Positions 9,630 to 20,280 are shown, numbered from the stretch's first letter. The stretch: DNA of 32,430 bases from Mastigamoeba balamuthi (GCA_902651635.1 CACRSC010000066.1:140607-173036); one strand, 5' to 3'. The notes: generated by a model not told the origin, from the letters alone. Numbers and translations: made by a program.

Positions 9630-10115
9630 AGCTGCACGTTCTGAAACACAGCATCGCCTTTGCCACGCAAAGCTGCATAGCATGAAGACACTGTGCCCCA
9701 GTGAGCAGAGAGCCTGCTCTGTCAGGTCCACACAATTCATATGCAGAACAAAACTATACAGGTGCAGATCCAGAACACAAGGATCCATAGGTGTAACAGG
9801 CACAGAGCCTCAACGTGGCATGCTTTGCTCAAGAAGAATGCTGAACTGATGGGGTGTAGAGACTGTGTGAACTGCTGCCACTGTCAGAGTGCCAGCAGCC
9901 TGGTCTCACTGCAGTTCCCACAGTGGTCCCCGAGGTGAGCACGAGCATGCTGGGATTACCCTCCAATATAGGTGCAGTGGTGATCATGTCTCACACACAA
10001 ATACTCCAAGTATGGGGTCTTTCTTCCACCCAGACACCACCTGTGCTCTTTTTCCTGTTGCAGCTTGTGCAGTGGTACAACAATGACATAGAGATAGTGC
10101 CTGCAGACTCCCTTC
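9630..10115 (+). pseudogene. Decayed, intron-retaining copy of the 3-exon orphan gene
   Basis: Similarity to the gene at 27091-26226 starts in its first intron (GCATCGCCTTTGCC against ACATCGCCACTGCC) and runs through exon 2 and into exon 3. Exon-2 peptide VQIQNTRIHRCNRH and LLKKNAELMG match AQIQNARLRKRN and LLKENAGLMG. PSNIGAVVIMSHTQIL matches PASADAVTALSHTQVL. Exon-3 peptide LLQLVQWYNNDIEIVPADSL matches LLQLVQWYNDDMGIVPADSL. The last intron is retained in place (GTATGG to TTGCAG), so this is a DNA-level duplicate, not a retrocopy. A Trp codon is now TGA (CCCCAGTGAGCAG) and frameshifts occur near 9745-9900. Confidence 0.8.
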
Positions 10116-10125
10116 AGAGGTAATC

Positions 10126-12330
10126 AGCTGATGATGCTCTAGGAACATCAATATGGGAGTATTGATCATTCTGCTGCTTCTTAAGCAGTCTTCTCAAAGA
10201 CACTTCCTCCTTCCAGTACAGACAGAGTACTAATAACAGTTTTCAAAAGTAAAAGAGGTCTGCTGACACTCTGACCACAGATAAAACCAAGGAAAAATAG
10301 CCTTTCTCAGAAGTCTGTTCCCACCAACAACAGCAGCAATCACTGACTTAGCTATCATATCAAGGATTACCCAAAACAAAGATCTTGAGAGTATTGTAGT
10401 GTGCTTCTGTTCAGATAATAAACTTGAATTCTGATATTTCTTCTAGGAGCAAAAGTGTGAGCAAAAGTATGAGAAGGCCATCAGAGCAGACACAACAAAA
10501 ATGTCTGCTTCTGAAGCACTGTGTTTGGCTCATACAATAAATCTCTCAGATTCAGAGAACTGTTCACTTCACATGTTCTCTTCTGAGGTATGTGCATGCA
10601 GATCAGACCTTACAACAGTTAGCAATTACACAAAAAGTAATTGATGACCTACTGAGAGATTTGGAATCGCTTTTGATAAGACAACTGGAACAGTTACAAT
10701 CAATCCAATGAAACTGATTACAGTAATTGCAATATCTGTGGGGGCATCAGGTTATTCTGGCAAAATTGTTATTGATGGAACTGATATCATAAACGATGAG
10801 TTCAATAAGAATTCCTAATAAAGAATGTTTTTGGCGTGGTGTGAAGAAGATCAACTACCCATTGGCTGGTCAGGAGAGCTGAACATCATTAAAAACAAAT
10901 CTCGATTCTATTTAGAGCATTATATGACATTCAATCAATTGCTGTGCATGGTCAAGATATTAGGTCTGAAAGTATGAGGGCCTTCAATTTAAAGGCCCTT
11001 GCTGTACAATTGAATATGCCCTCATTCTTCTTATCTCTGTGGACCCGGGCCCAATATCAACGCAAATTCCACAGCTGACTGCTCTTCTTGTAAACAACAA
11101 AATTCCCGTTCCAACAAAGAAAAAGAAGCTCGAATTCTTTCCGTGGCTGGATGGACACAAGGCCCGTGCAATCTAAAGATCAGAAAAGAACTGGCACATC
11201 GAGAGTATGGTGAGGATGAGGTTTGTATCCGATCTGACATCATCGGGTCACGGTGGTGAGTGCAGTCCCCGAGTATCACGCCACTGTTCGCTGGCGGATT
11301 GGCTGCAATCGATCCGCATATGCCGGTCGCCACTCAGCGCTCTCGCAAGCGCCTCATCCGCCTCTTTGAGGTGCACACCAATGCGCCATAGCGCTCATTT
11401 TGATTCTGCCATGAGAATCTTGTTCCACAGATTTGGAGTAAGAATCTCCTGCGGGGTGTCCTTTGTGTCTCGCGGTTTTCCCACCTGTGGGCCTGGGTGA
11501 CGACGACGAGCGCTCCGCGTCTCTTCTCATCCAGTGCGCAAGGTCACATTGCCGTTGCCTGTCAGCCATCCGAGAAGCGCTGGCAGATCCCCAGTGTGGC
11601 CATCATGGCGGCGGTGACGTAGCCATGGGTCCCACATGCCCTCGTGCGAGCGTCCGCATCGTGCCCCGACACTCGGCCAGTCGCTGAGTGCTGCCAACCA
11701 CAGGGCAGAGGCACGGCAGAGCTGGTAGAGTGGCAGGGTGCTGCTGAAGAGCACGTTGGGGCACCATACGACGACGCTGCTCCCCACAGTGATTCGTCCA
11801 TACACTGTGCTTCTCCGGGCCTGCGGTAGATGCTCGATACTCAATGTGTCGCTGCCGCCTAGCGGGCCCGCAGAGTGCGCGGTGGAGAGTCGGCAGCTCC
11901 TTGGTCTGACAACAACGCCCCCGCTTCCCATTACAGGCAGGCCCTGCGTGACCCTCAGCGGAGATATAACTGACACAGCGACGATGACAACGACAAGGAC
12001 CCACGACCAGAGGGTGGCACTGACGCAGAAGGCGGCGAGGAGGATGTTCCTGTGCACAGGGGCCAGGCGCAGCACAATGTACGCAGAAGCCTTCACCCAC
12101 CACAGCGCCTGCCAGAGACACTCAGATGACATTGGCGCCAACGACAACAGCGACGATGGGACGAAACACGGGATACAAGCGACGACGAGCGACGCAGCAC
12201 CGCTGCTCCGGAGAACGCGGTGACGCAGGGAACAGCACAGCCCTCACAGGGCCAGTGTGGCGATGTCGAGGACCAGGGACCAGATTGATGATGATGAACT
12301 GTATGAACTGATCTTTGCACCTCCTCTCTG
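10126..12330. repeat. Repeat unit A (partner of 5716-7784)
   Basis: Begins TCAGCTGATGATGCTCTAGG directly after the orphan pseudogene and ends CACCTCCTCTCTG. Relative to unit B it keeps the 11487-11767 block. The deletion in B is bounded by CACC on both sides (CCCACC|TGTGGG and GGGGCACC|ATACGACG), a microhomology signature. Around 11050-11395 one plus-strand frame runs through NSTADCSSCKQQNSRSN and GEDEVCIRSDIIGSRW to a stop, but I recognise no family. Confidence 0.85.
11500..12300 (-). pseudogene. Multi-pass membrane protein remnant, copy A
   Basis: A minus-strand frame of about 200 codons (12147-11527) has hydrophobic stretches at SAYIVLRLAPVHRNILLAAF, WSWVLVVVIVAVSVIS and VGSSVVVWCPNVLFSSTLPL. 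A further hydrophobic stretch (AASLVVACIPCFVPSSL) lies just upstream of the 12147 start. Upstream again (IWSLVLDIATLAL) is separated by a TGA that is also present in copy B. The protein would be a several-pass membrane protein with no signal I can assign to a family. An intact start and 5' end are not evident, so I treat it as a remnant, though a divergent expressed gene with unseen introns is possible. Confidence 0.45.
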
Positions 12331-13370
12331 ACCTCCCATTCTTGCAGGCGCTCTGCAGACACAATGATGGCCAGCCAGTGTGTGCGCCATGCCATCAGTG
12401 GGCCAACACCACAACACAAACGCACAGCCCGCAGGCGTGACACAGCACAGCCAGCACAGGAGCAACGGCAAACACAAGAGCGCCTGCAGATAAGAGAGGG
12501 CGACGTGCGAGCAGCACCCAGACAGGCAGACCCCGAGAAGAAGACGAGAGTGAGAGAGGAACAAACTCACAGCCAGTCACCACCCATTCAATTCATGGCG
12601 CAGCACACAACCCCTTCCCCCAGACATAATGCACAAACCACAACACATAACAACCACATCAGCACTCACACATAGTATAACAGCAGAGAGCACAACAACA
12701 CGACCTGAGAAGGAGATCCGGCAAACGCAGCACAGGAAGAACACCACCCGGTAATTGAAACACGAGAAACCCCCTGAAGAAAACCACAGCAATGCACAGT
12801 GTAGCTCAGCATGGGAGAGCCCCAAAAGAAGCCAGAAGATGAAAAGATAGAGCAGAATGGTCTGCCAATCTGCTGCTCGACGGCGCCCCCACCTATCTGC
12901 CGGTGCCCTTGCACTCACCTGCCCCAGCCCAGCTCTGTTGTGCACGCACCTGCTGCCCATGCACCTGCACTGCTGGTGTGTGCCCTGGGTGCTCGACTCC
13001 CACGATGACGGGCTCCAGCCTCTGATGGCTGACTGACGATATGGCCCTGCGAGTCCACAGAGTCCTGCTTCCCTGCATTCACTCTGTAAGAACGTGGGAC
13101 AACAGGAATAACACACCTTGTGAGATCAGAGAGGCAGTGCCTTGTACGTGTTTCCACTTCCTGCTCCTGCTTCTTGCTTTCTTCTGCTGCACTTGTGCCA
13201 TGCGACGAGGTCTCCTGCGGCCCGCACTTGGCGCCTCCTGCTGCTGGGTTTGTCGCCTGCTCTCATGGCGTCCATCTCCCAGTCACACGTGTACTCGAAG
13301 AGACAAAGGCACGCAGGCCACAAGCCATCACAGCCCAGCACGAGGTGGCTCCGAGCCATGACCACGCGAT
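12331..13370. other. No gene recognised
   Basis: The plus strand keeps a 103-codon open frame (12364-12675) of Gln/Arg/His/Thr-rich text without motifs. The minus strand has a 179-codon frame (13116-12577) that is compositionally unconvincing. A- and CA-rich text near 12580-12720 is simple in composition. I see nothing that supports a gene. Confidence 0.4.
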
Positions 13371-13371
13371 G

Positions 13372-14662
13372 CTACCGCATCGCCAGAGGCAAAACCGCAG
13401 TGTGGCCCGCCTGTGATGCTGCCTGCCTCCTGCATGTCCGCTGCGCCCGACACCAATGAGGAGATGCCCAGCGCGACAGAGAAGCAGAGGAGGCAGCGGC
13501 AGCAGTGCTGTGCACCCGTGGAGAGGTGCCCCTGCTGGCCACGGCTGTCGTCGGTGCTCTGCTCTCCAGTGGCCGTCCTGGCGCTCTGCGTGGCCAGTGC
13601 ACACCCTGCTGACACGAGGCGCGGACCGACGAGGCCACGCGCCTCTCAAGCGCTGTGTGGGGCGTCGTGCCCGTCGCGGATGGGGAGAAGGCCAGGCAGG
13701 TGCTGTTCCTCTTGCAGGGGACGGACGTCGAGTGTGTCAACTGCAGTGGTGCTGGGGTTCGCCAACTCGTGAGCCTGCGTGGACAAGACATGGCACAGTG
13801 TCGATGTTCAGGACTCGAGCGTGATCTCATGACGATGTGCGCACGGCCCCTGTAGTTGTTGGACAGCGACCCGATCAGCAGGTCGTCGAACCCGTCATCG
13901 CCTGCGCTGCCAACGGTGTGCCCTAAGAACTCCTTGATGAACTCGGAGTGGACTTGGAAGCTGGCGGGCATGTTGAATAACAGCAGACTTGGGCAGTCAA
14001 CGCTCTCGAGCGACATGGCGAATGGCAGCCACGGCCCGTGTGAGCCGTACAGGACGAACATCCTGTCCCGCCTGTGTGCATAGCGCCCGACCGGTGACGA
14101 GACGACGAGGTTGTCGAGGCCATCACCATTGGAGTCGCCTGCGCAGCTGGCATGCAGCAGTTTCTCACTCTGCTGCGCGAGTAGAGCGAAGCCGTTGGTG
14201 CCGTCAAGGTCGCGGAAGCCGGGAGCAACGGCCACGAGTCACTGGTATTGCCGAAGACTGAGAAGGCACGCCCTGTGAGCGAATCGCTCATGCTGATGGC
14301 CATGAAGAGGTCCTTGACGTGTTGCAGTTGAAGAAGCCCGCGCCGACCAAGAGCTTCGTGTACGTGCCGCAGTTGTGGGTCCACACGACACCGTCGCCGC
14401 CCACAGTGAGAACGGAAGCTCCTGACGACGGGCGCCCAGGCCCTGCGTGGCCGTAGTACACCTGGACCCACCAGTGCAGGCAATTGGCCCGCTTGGAGAA
14501 GGTCGTGCGGGCACCCTGCAGTTCCAGCAACGGCCACGGTTGTGCGATTGTGGCCACGTCGACAGCATAGGCAGCCCAGACCTTGGCCTGCTCAGCAGCA
14601 GCTGCAGCAGAAGCAAGCTTTGCCTGAGCAGCCTTCGTGACCCACAGCTTGAAGAGCAGCAT
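13372..14662 (-). pseudogene. FG-GAP protein remnant, third copy (divergent)
   Basis: Reading the minus strand from 14662, an Ala-rich helix-like start gives way to SKRANCLHWWVQVYYG and SVLTVGGDGVVW. After a frameshift come LTGRAFSVFGNTSDSWPL (about 14290-14240), then in a third frame FRDLDGTNGFALLA, the calcium-loop motif AGDSNGDGLDNLVVSSP (about 14142-14090), FVLYGSHGPWLPFA and GSAGDDGFDDLLIGS (about 13905-13860). These are FG-GAP repeats as in the intact receptor, but the sequence is a different paralogue. From about 13800 the frame loses sense. At least two frame changes make it a pseudogene, unless small introns that I could not place restore the frame. Confidence 0.65.
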
Positions 14663-14703
14663 CTGGGCCGTCCAGGCCGTTGATCATCCCCTTCTCCTTT
14701 GCC

Positions 14704-15675
14704 TCCTCCTCCTCAGGTCACTGGCACAGCTGCTCCACTGCTCACGGGCAGTCCGAACAGCGATTCCTCGGTTGCCTTCCTGGCCGCTGTGGGCTTCGTG
14801 AAGATAGTGGTAGCAGCTGCAGTGGAAGTGGCGGGGGTCTCGGGCTTCCATGAGGGCGACACGAAGGGCAGGACGCTGTCATCCTCGTCCTTGTGGGTGA
14901 TGAGCGAGGGCCTGGGCGGCCTCGATGTGCCTTTCCTGCGCTGGACGGCCTCTGCCGCCTCCACGGCCCTGCCCCAGGCGGCATGCTCCTGTGACCGTGT
15001 CTTTCCCGCCTTCTGGGCCTCCCACTGCCTTTGCTGCTCCTCCAGCCCCGCAGCTCCTCCTCTGCACACTTCCTCGACATCGACCTCCCTCTGCTGCTCG
15101 ACTGCCTGCTGCCTGCGCTCCCTCGGCGGCGATCTTGTGTCCACCTGTCGGCATGGCAGCTCCTGCGCCATCTTGTGCATCGCCCCATCTGCTCCTCGAA
15201 CTTGAACATGGGCCGCGCGCTGCTGTTGCAGCAGCCAGTCAGGCAGCAGCGCACAGACCTCAGAGCAGACCGACATCCACCATTCTCAGCAGCGCATGCC
15301 TGCTGCTGCCGCACTTGGCCTCTGGTAACTTGTGCGAGCAGCGCTGTTGCTCTTCTCCTCATTGGCATCTGCCCTGGCTTCTTGGTGTTGGCGCTGAGCT
15401 GCGTGGGGTCCTGCTTACCTGGCCACAGCCACGATGTTTTTGTTCTTGTGCCTTGACCACAGAGCGATGTGGCCCTCCATCAGCACGATCATGATGACGA
15501 CGTGCTGGTACACTATCTGCTCGTGCTGCAGCACTTGCACACGAAGTCCTCCCACATCTCGCATTAACTCGACCTCCTTGGACAACACCCTGGGCACTTC
15601 GTGACCTCCAGCGTCGGCCTCCCGGTCACACTGACTCTCGGCTGAGCACCCGCAGATCTCCCTGAACTGCTCCAC
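14704..15675 (-). pseudogene. Coiled-coil/acidic protein remnant
   Basis: Minus-strand frames 15675-15415 (CDREADAGGHEVPRVLSKEV, VQVLQHEQIVYQHVVIM) and 15276-14713 (ERRQQAVEQQREVDVEEV, LEEQQRQWEAQKAGKTRSQE, then LITHKDEDDSVLPF) look like charged coiled-coil protein text. The second ends with a stop 42 bp before the FG-GAP remnant begins. The link between the two frames is broken (frame change with stops near 15400-15280), although a small intron could bridge it. Family unknown. It could be the N-terminal part of the same ancient gene as the FG-GAP remnant. Confidence 0.35.
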
Positions 15676-17721
15676 GAGGGAGATGGCTCCTTCGCGGCCT
15701 TGATGCAGACCTCTTCTCCATCACCGCTTTTTCGTGAACTACTGATGACAAGACCACGTCAGGGAGGTCTCCGAGAGATGCAGAGGGCAGAGGACCAGCT
15801 CACCCAAAGACTCTCAAACTATGTGGAGTGTTCGTCTGGCAGATGCTGCCTCTGTGCAGCGCGGAGATGCTGACCACCGTGTCGCTGTTCCCCAACGGCA
15901 CAGTGCACTCGTCCTATCACCCGTTGCACTTGGCGCCTCTTGGCCAGGTTCGCCTGTGCTCCAGGCCCATAGACTGCTCCTGTCCTCTCGCAACTCTGAC
16001 TTGATGCACTTGAGGGCCTGTCCTCATCTGGCTGGTGCTCTTGTCCCTGTTCCCCACTCCTCTTCACGACTGACACGATGCCCTGCGCTGAGTTGGCCTC
16101 CGTGTGAGCTTGGGTGGCAGGTGGGTGGTTTGACATACGAAATGCCACGCAAACAGCCTGTGAAACTGTGATGCTGCAGCCTCTGCGGCACGACGGTCTA
16201 CTGGCCTGCTTCTGATGCTGATAGTCTCGGCTCTGTTTCACATGCTGCTCTGGCCCGTGGACATGTTGACACACTCCGACTTCATCATATCGGTCTCCTC
16301 TCCTTGTACGATTCCACAGGCTGTTCGTGGCCTTCTGCCCACAACACCTTGTCCTTCTGAAGCCTCCACGACGAGCCGCGCGCCTCTGCACATCTCGCAG
16401 AGCTGCTCGTGGGGTGAGTTGGTGCACCACAGTTGACCCTGGCAAGGCGCACCTTGCCTGACAAACACGGTGTCGCCGAATAGCTGACAGGGCTTGCCCT
16501 TCCTCCCTCCCACATGCCTGCAGTCGCCCTGTCGCTGTCGTTCTCTGTGTCCAGCTCGTCCTGCAGCGGGGTGAATAGCTCCACAGCTCATCCTATTCCC
16601 TGCGTGGGGCCCTGTGTCGCGCTGCTCGTCCCCCAGGAACAGCACACAGTTGGGCACGGCAGCGTCCACAGCACCCCACCACAGCCCCTTGGCGACGACG
16701 GAGGCGGGGCCGACACACGTTCAGCACTTGGTCTGCACCTCTCCTTGACTGCGTGCGCCCCCGGTACAACCGAGTGATACTGCTGCGTGTCGTCCATCGC
16801 CGGCAAAGGCCTGATGCGCTTGGCGCCTGCTGTTGAGGTTCGCCTGCGCTCCAGGCTCCTTGTCTGCACTTCCTGCCCGGCGGCTTGTCGAGCGCCTCCA
16901 CCGCACCCGGGGAGCTCTGCTGATCTCGCACTCCGGCCTCCCGCACAACTGGTCGACTCTGACGACAACACTCTCCATGTCGCTGTGCTGCCTCTTGGCC
17001 TCGATGCCATCCACGCCCTTGTGAGTTGATCTTGCGGCACTCCTGGACATCACAGAGGGCACTGCGCCTTGTGAGGAATCGGCCACAGTGCAGACTTGGT
17101 GACCACATACGCTGCCAGATTGAACGGCGATAACGATCGGAGACCCGCCCAGCTGTCTGCGGTGCAGTGTTGCGACGTGTGTTGGACTGAAGCTCCCGAC
17201 GTGGACTGGGACACCTGCGCCTGCTGCGCCCTCGCGATCCTGTGCAAGGCCCACACAGTTGTGACAACTCCCTCTGAGGGAACAGCCTCCAGATGGGCTT
17301 ACTTGCGAACGTGGTCAGAGACAGCTTCTGCCTTGTTCGGCCTCGTGCAAGTACGGACACACTCTGGCAGTCTGCGCTGCTTGCTACTTCAAGGCGACCT
17401 TGCGCACATCTGCTTCCAGTCAGATCGCAATCAACTGTGTGTGGGACGCACAGTGATTGCTGCGAAGCTCCAAGCGAGGCTGGTGATCGACCCACGTTTC
17501 CTTGCATTGATCAGCCCGCCACCAGCGTACAGCGCCTGTCTGAGATGGGGAACTCGGTCACAGCTCAGGCACCACTTCCAGGGCGTTCTGTTGCCTGACA
17601 CTGCCGCCGACTGCACACAAGACAACGGCCAAACGTCAGCTTCTTGGTGTGCCCGACGGATCGCACGCACGTCTGTCCATTGGCGCCTGCTTGGTTGTCT
17701 TCGATCACGACAGCCTCGCAC
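15676..17721. other. Decayed coding-like DNA, no intact gene
   Basis: Both strands hold several open frames (for example 17254-16721 and 16669-16238 on minus, 17096-17770 on plus), but none has a recognisable domain. Two minus-strand peptides about 0.9 kb apart share the pattern (E/G)PGAQANL(x2)RRQ (near 16860-16830 and 15965-15930), hinting at an old tandem duplication of one gene. The composition is GC-rich but without the strong coding bias of the genes to the right. Confidence 0.35.
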
Positions 17722-20280
17722 CTACTTTGTTTTCCTTTCCTGGGGCTGCTGCTGGACCGCCGGCTGCTGAGGGGCCGCTCTCTCGATGGCGTCAACCTGC
17801 GCGCGCACGGCCGCGAGGTCGGCGAGCGTGTGGTGCTCGGTGCGCTCCAGCTGCAGCCTCTTCACCTCGAGCGCGCGCACGCCCGCGGGGTCGCGCACCC
17901 TCATCACCTCGACGCAGAAGCGGATGCCGTCCATCAGCTCCGCGTCCTCCTCCGGGGTGAGCGTGCGCTGCCCCAGCGCCTGCGCGAACTGCGTCGCGCG
18001 CGTCTCCCTGCTCGGCTCCGGCCCCTCGCTCTGCGGCGACGGCTGCGCGAACCCCGCTCCCCACAGCGACGCCCCGCCCGCCTTGGCCGGTGCCGGGGCG
18101 GGGTCCACCTGCATCGGCACGGGCATCGATAGCCGCTCCCCCTGCGCCTGCGCCCCGGGCGCCATCCACGGCCGCGCCCGCAGTCCCTCGCGCCCCGCGT
18201 GGCCCGCCCCAAACGGCGCCATCGCCCCACGCATCGGGCGTCCGACCTCGGCGCTGCGCTGCGGGGCCCCCGGCGCCGTCTTGGAGCCCGCGGGCCCCTG
18301 GGGAACCGTGGACGGCTGCGGCCGCAGCCCCCACTCCCCGCCCCTCCTGATCACGACGCCCTCCACCTTGGGCGCCTCCGCGGGCCGGCTCCCGAACGCC
18401 AGCGACCCCAGCCACTTCTCCGTGCTCGGGGCCATGTACGGCATCGGCCGCCTCGCCACCTCGGCCCCCAGCAGCACGCTCGCCGGCTTCGACGGCGCCA
18501 CCGGGGTTCCGGCCTGCGCGACAGCGGTCTGAGAGGCCTGCGCGGCCTGAGGGGCCAGAGGGACCACAGTGGGCTGCGGGGCCTTAGAGGTCTGAGGCGC
18601 CTGGGGAGCCTGAGGGGCAGTGGCCTGGAGAACAGAGATCTGAGCCGCCAGAGGAGCCTGAGGGGCAGGGGCCTGAGGAGCCGAGATCTGAGGCACCTGG
18701 GGGGCCTGAGGGGCGAGCCGGGCCTGCGGTGCCTGAGGGGCAGGGGCCTGAGGAACCTGAGGGGGCAGAGTGGCCTGAGAAACGTGCGAGGCAGGCGGCA
18801 CCAGCGACGCCTGCGAGAGCACGGAGGGCTGCGGGCGCGGCAGCGTCGCGACGCTGGTCTGAGTGCTGGCCGGCCTCTTCTCGCGCGGGCGCTCAAACCC
18901 CTCCTCCCGCGGGGCCTTCTCGGGCGGCTCCATGTGCGCCAGGATGTCCGCCTCGGGCGCCCTCTTCGGCGACGCCCTCTTGGTCGGGGGCTCCTCGACG
19001 CGGGGCTCCTCCTCCGCCGTCTCCAGCGCCCTCTTGAGCGCCGCCCTCCTCTCGTGCATCGCCTGCGGCACCTCAGCCTCAGCGGCAGCCTCGCCAGTCG
19101 TGTCCTGCTGGGCCTCCTTGGCCTCCTCCTGCGGCGCCTCGGGCTGCTGCTCCCTCGTCTCGCGCGCCTCCTCTGCCTTCTCCGCAGGGATCACGGGCGC
19201 CTCATTCTCCTGGCGCTGCTGGGCCTCCTCCTCCTGCTCCCTCTGCACGCTGGGCTCGGAGATCTTCTGGGGCTCCTCAGCGCGCTTCTGCTCCACGCCT
19301 GCACCGCCCTCGGGCTTCTCCGACTGCTGCTGCTGCGCGCTGCCCTCGGCGGCGGGCTCCTGCTCCTCCGCAGCTCCAGCACCCCGCTCCCGCCTCTTCT
19401 CCTTCCTCGCCTCCTTCCGGGAGCGGCGGGCCACGAAGAACTCAGGCTGCACGCCCTCGGCCTGCGGACGGCTGCCGGGCTGCCCCAGCCGCAGCGCAGG
19501 GACGCTGAGCACGTGCAGCTGCTTCCTCAGCTGCTCCGTGTGGCTGCCCGCCGCCCCCTCGGTGGTCCCCTTCTCCACGGCGGGGGCGCTGCCGGCGCTG
19601 GGGTGCAGCCACGGCCTCAGCCTGTCGACCGCGGCGGTCAGCTCCTTCTCGCGCCTCCGCATCAGGCGCAGCTCGTCGGCGTTGGCGATGGGCTGCTCGA
19701 GCATCTGCCTCGCCCTCTTCGCACGCGTGGCGATGCTCTCGGCCTGATGCCGCTGCTCGCTGGCCTCGTGGGGCTGCTCCTGCGGGGCGCTGGCGCTGGC
19801 CTGGGCTGTCAGCGGAGGCTGCTGGGGCTGCTCAGGCTCCTGGGCCTCGCGGGGCAGCAGAGGCTCGGGCACAGTCTGCTCAGGCGCGTAGGACAGAGAC
19901 TGTGCAGGCAGCGGAGACGGGGCCCGCAGCCCAGACTCAGAGGGCAGAGGCTCCGAGGGGACAGGGCGCTGCGGCACAGAGGGCACAGAGGGCAGAGGCT
20001 CGTATGGGGCCAGGCGCTGGGCCAGAGGCTGCCGGGGCTCGTAGAAAGGCAGAGGCCTGGGCAGAGACGGCAGAGGCTCGCAGGGGAGGCGGGCCTGAGG
20101 CTCAGCGCAGGGGAGCTGTCGCTGGCGCTGAGGCTGCCGAGGCTCGTACAGTGGCAGGGGCCTGGCCAGAGACGGTAGAGGCTCAGCGTAGGGGAGCTGG
20201 CGCTGGGGCAGGGGCTGAGGCTGAGACAGGGGCAGGGGAACGAGGGACTGCTGGCGAGGCGGCGACAGAGGCAGGGGCAT
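17722..20280 (-). CDS. Large Pro/Gln/Ala-rich protein with coiled-coil segments (852 aa)
   Basis: Unidentified protein. The first ATG in the frame is at 20280 (MPLPLSPPRQ). The frame continues 56 codons upstream without an ATG, so an unseen 5' exon is possible. Order: tandem degenerate repeats of PLPLYEPRQP type (first 130 residues); Gln/Glu-rich helix; a charged segment (RARQMLEQPIANADELRLMR, EKELTAAVDRLRPWL); a basic stretch (RRSRKEARKEKRRERGAG) that could be a nuclear signal; a long Glu/Gln helix; a stretch of APQAPQ repeats; and a less simple C-terminus with TLTPEEDAELMDGIRFCVEV and VKRLQLERTEHHTLADLAAV. The single open frame over 2.5 kb supports coding. Antisense open frames (for example 18199-20178) are composition shadows. 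Likely scaffold- or regulator-like and mostly disordered; function unknown. Confidence 0.7.
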   Translation of the reverse strand: MPLPLSPPRQQSLVPLPLSQPQPLPQRQLPYAEPLPSLARPLPLYEPRQPQRQRQLPCAEPQARLPCEPLPSLPRPLPFYEPRQPLAQRLAPYEPLPSVPSVPQRPVPSEPLPSESGLRAPSPLPAQSLSYAPEQTVPEPLLPREAQEPEQPQQPPLTAQASASAPQEQPHEASEQRHQAESIATRAKRARQMLEQPIANADELRLMRRREKELTAAVDRLRPWLHPSAGSAPAVEKGTTEGAAGSHTEQLRKQLHVLSVPALRLGQPGSRPQAEGVQPEFFVARRSRKEARKEKRRERGAGAAEEQEPAAEGSAQQQQSEKPEGGAGVEQKRAEEPQKISEPSVQREQEEEAQQRQENEAPVIPAEKAEEARETREQQPEAPQEEAKEAQQDTTGEAAAEAEVPQAMHERRAALKRALETAEEEPRVEEPPTKRASPKRAPEADILAHMEPPEKAPREEGFERPREKRPASTQTSVATLPRPQPSVLSQASLVPPASHVSQATLPPQVPQAPAPQAPQARLAPQAPQVPQISAPQAPAPQAPLAAQISVLQATAPQAPQAPQTSKAPQPTVVPLAPQAAQASQTAVAQAGTPVAPSKPASVLLGAEVARRPMPYMAPSTEKWLGSLAFGSRPAEAPKVEGVVIRRGGEWGLRPQPSTVPQGPAGSKTAPGAPQRSAEVGRPMRGAMAPFGAGHAGREGLRARPWMAPGAQAQGERLSMPVPMQVDPAPAPAKAGGASLWGAGFAQPSPQSEGPEPSRETRATQFAQALGQRTLTPEEDAELMDGIRFCVEVMRVRDPAGVRALEVKRLQLERTEHHTLADLAAVRAQVDAIERAAPQQPAVQQQPQERKTK
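18540..18790 (-). repeat. Degenerate in-frame APQAPQ repeats
   Basis: Reiterated GCCCCTCAGG/CTCCCCAGG-like units within the 852-aa gene encode alternating Ala-Pro-Gln blocks (for example VPQAPAPQAPQARLAPQAPQ). Copies differ mostly by silent or conservative changes. A low-complexity coding minisatellite. Confidence 0.7.
19880..20275 (-). repeat. Degenerate in-frame PLPLYEPRQP repeats
   Basis: About eight imperfect copies of the block PLPSLxRPLPxYEPRQP fill the N-terminus of the 852-aa protein. The spacing of Tyr-Glu-Pro is conserved, which argues that the protein sequence, not just DNA slippage, has been kept. Confidence 0.7.

Noticed and set aside
18199-20178. A 659-codon plus-strand frame rich in Leu/Arg/Gly
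   Set aside because: A composition shadow of the Pro/Gln repeats on the minus strand; its repeats are just the reverse reading of the APQ blocks.
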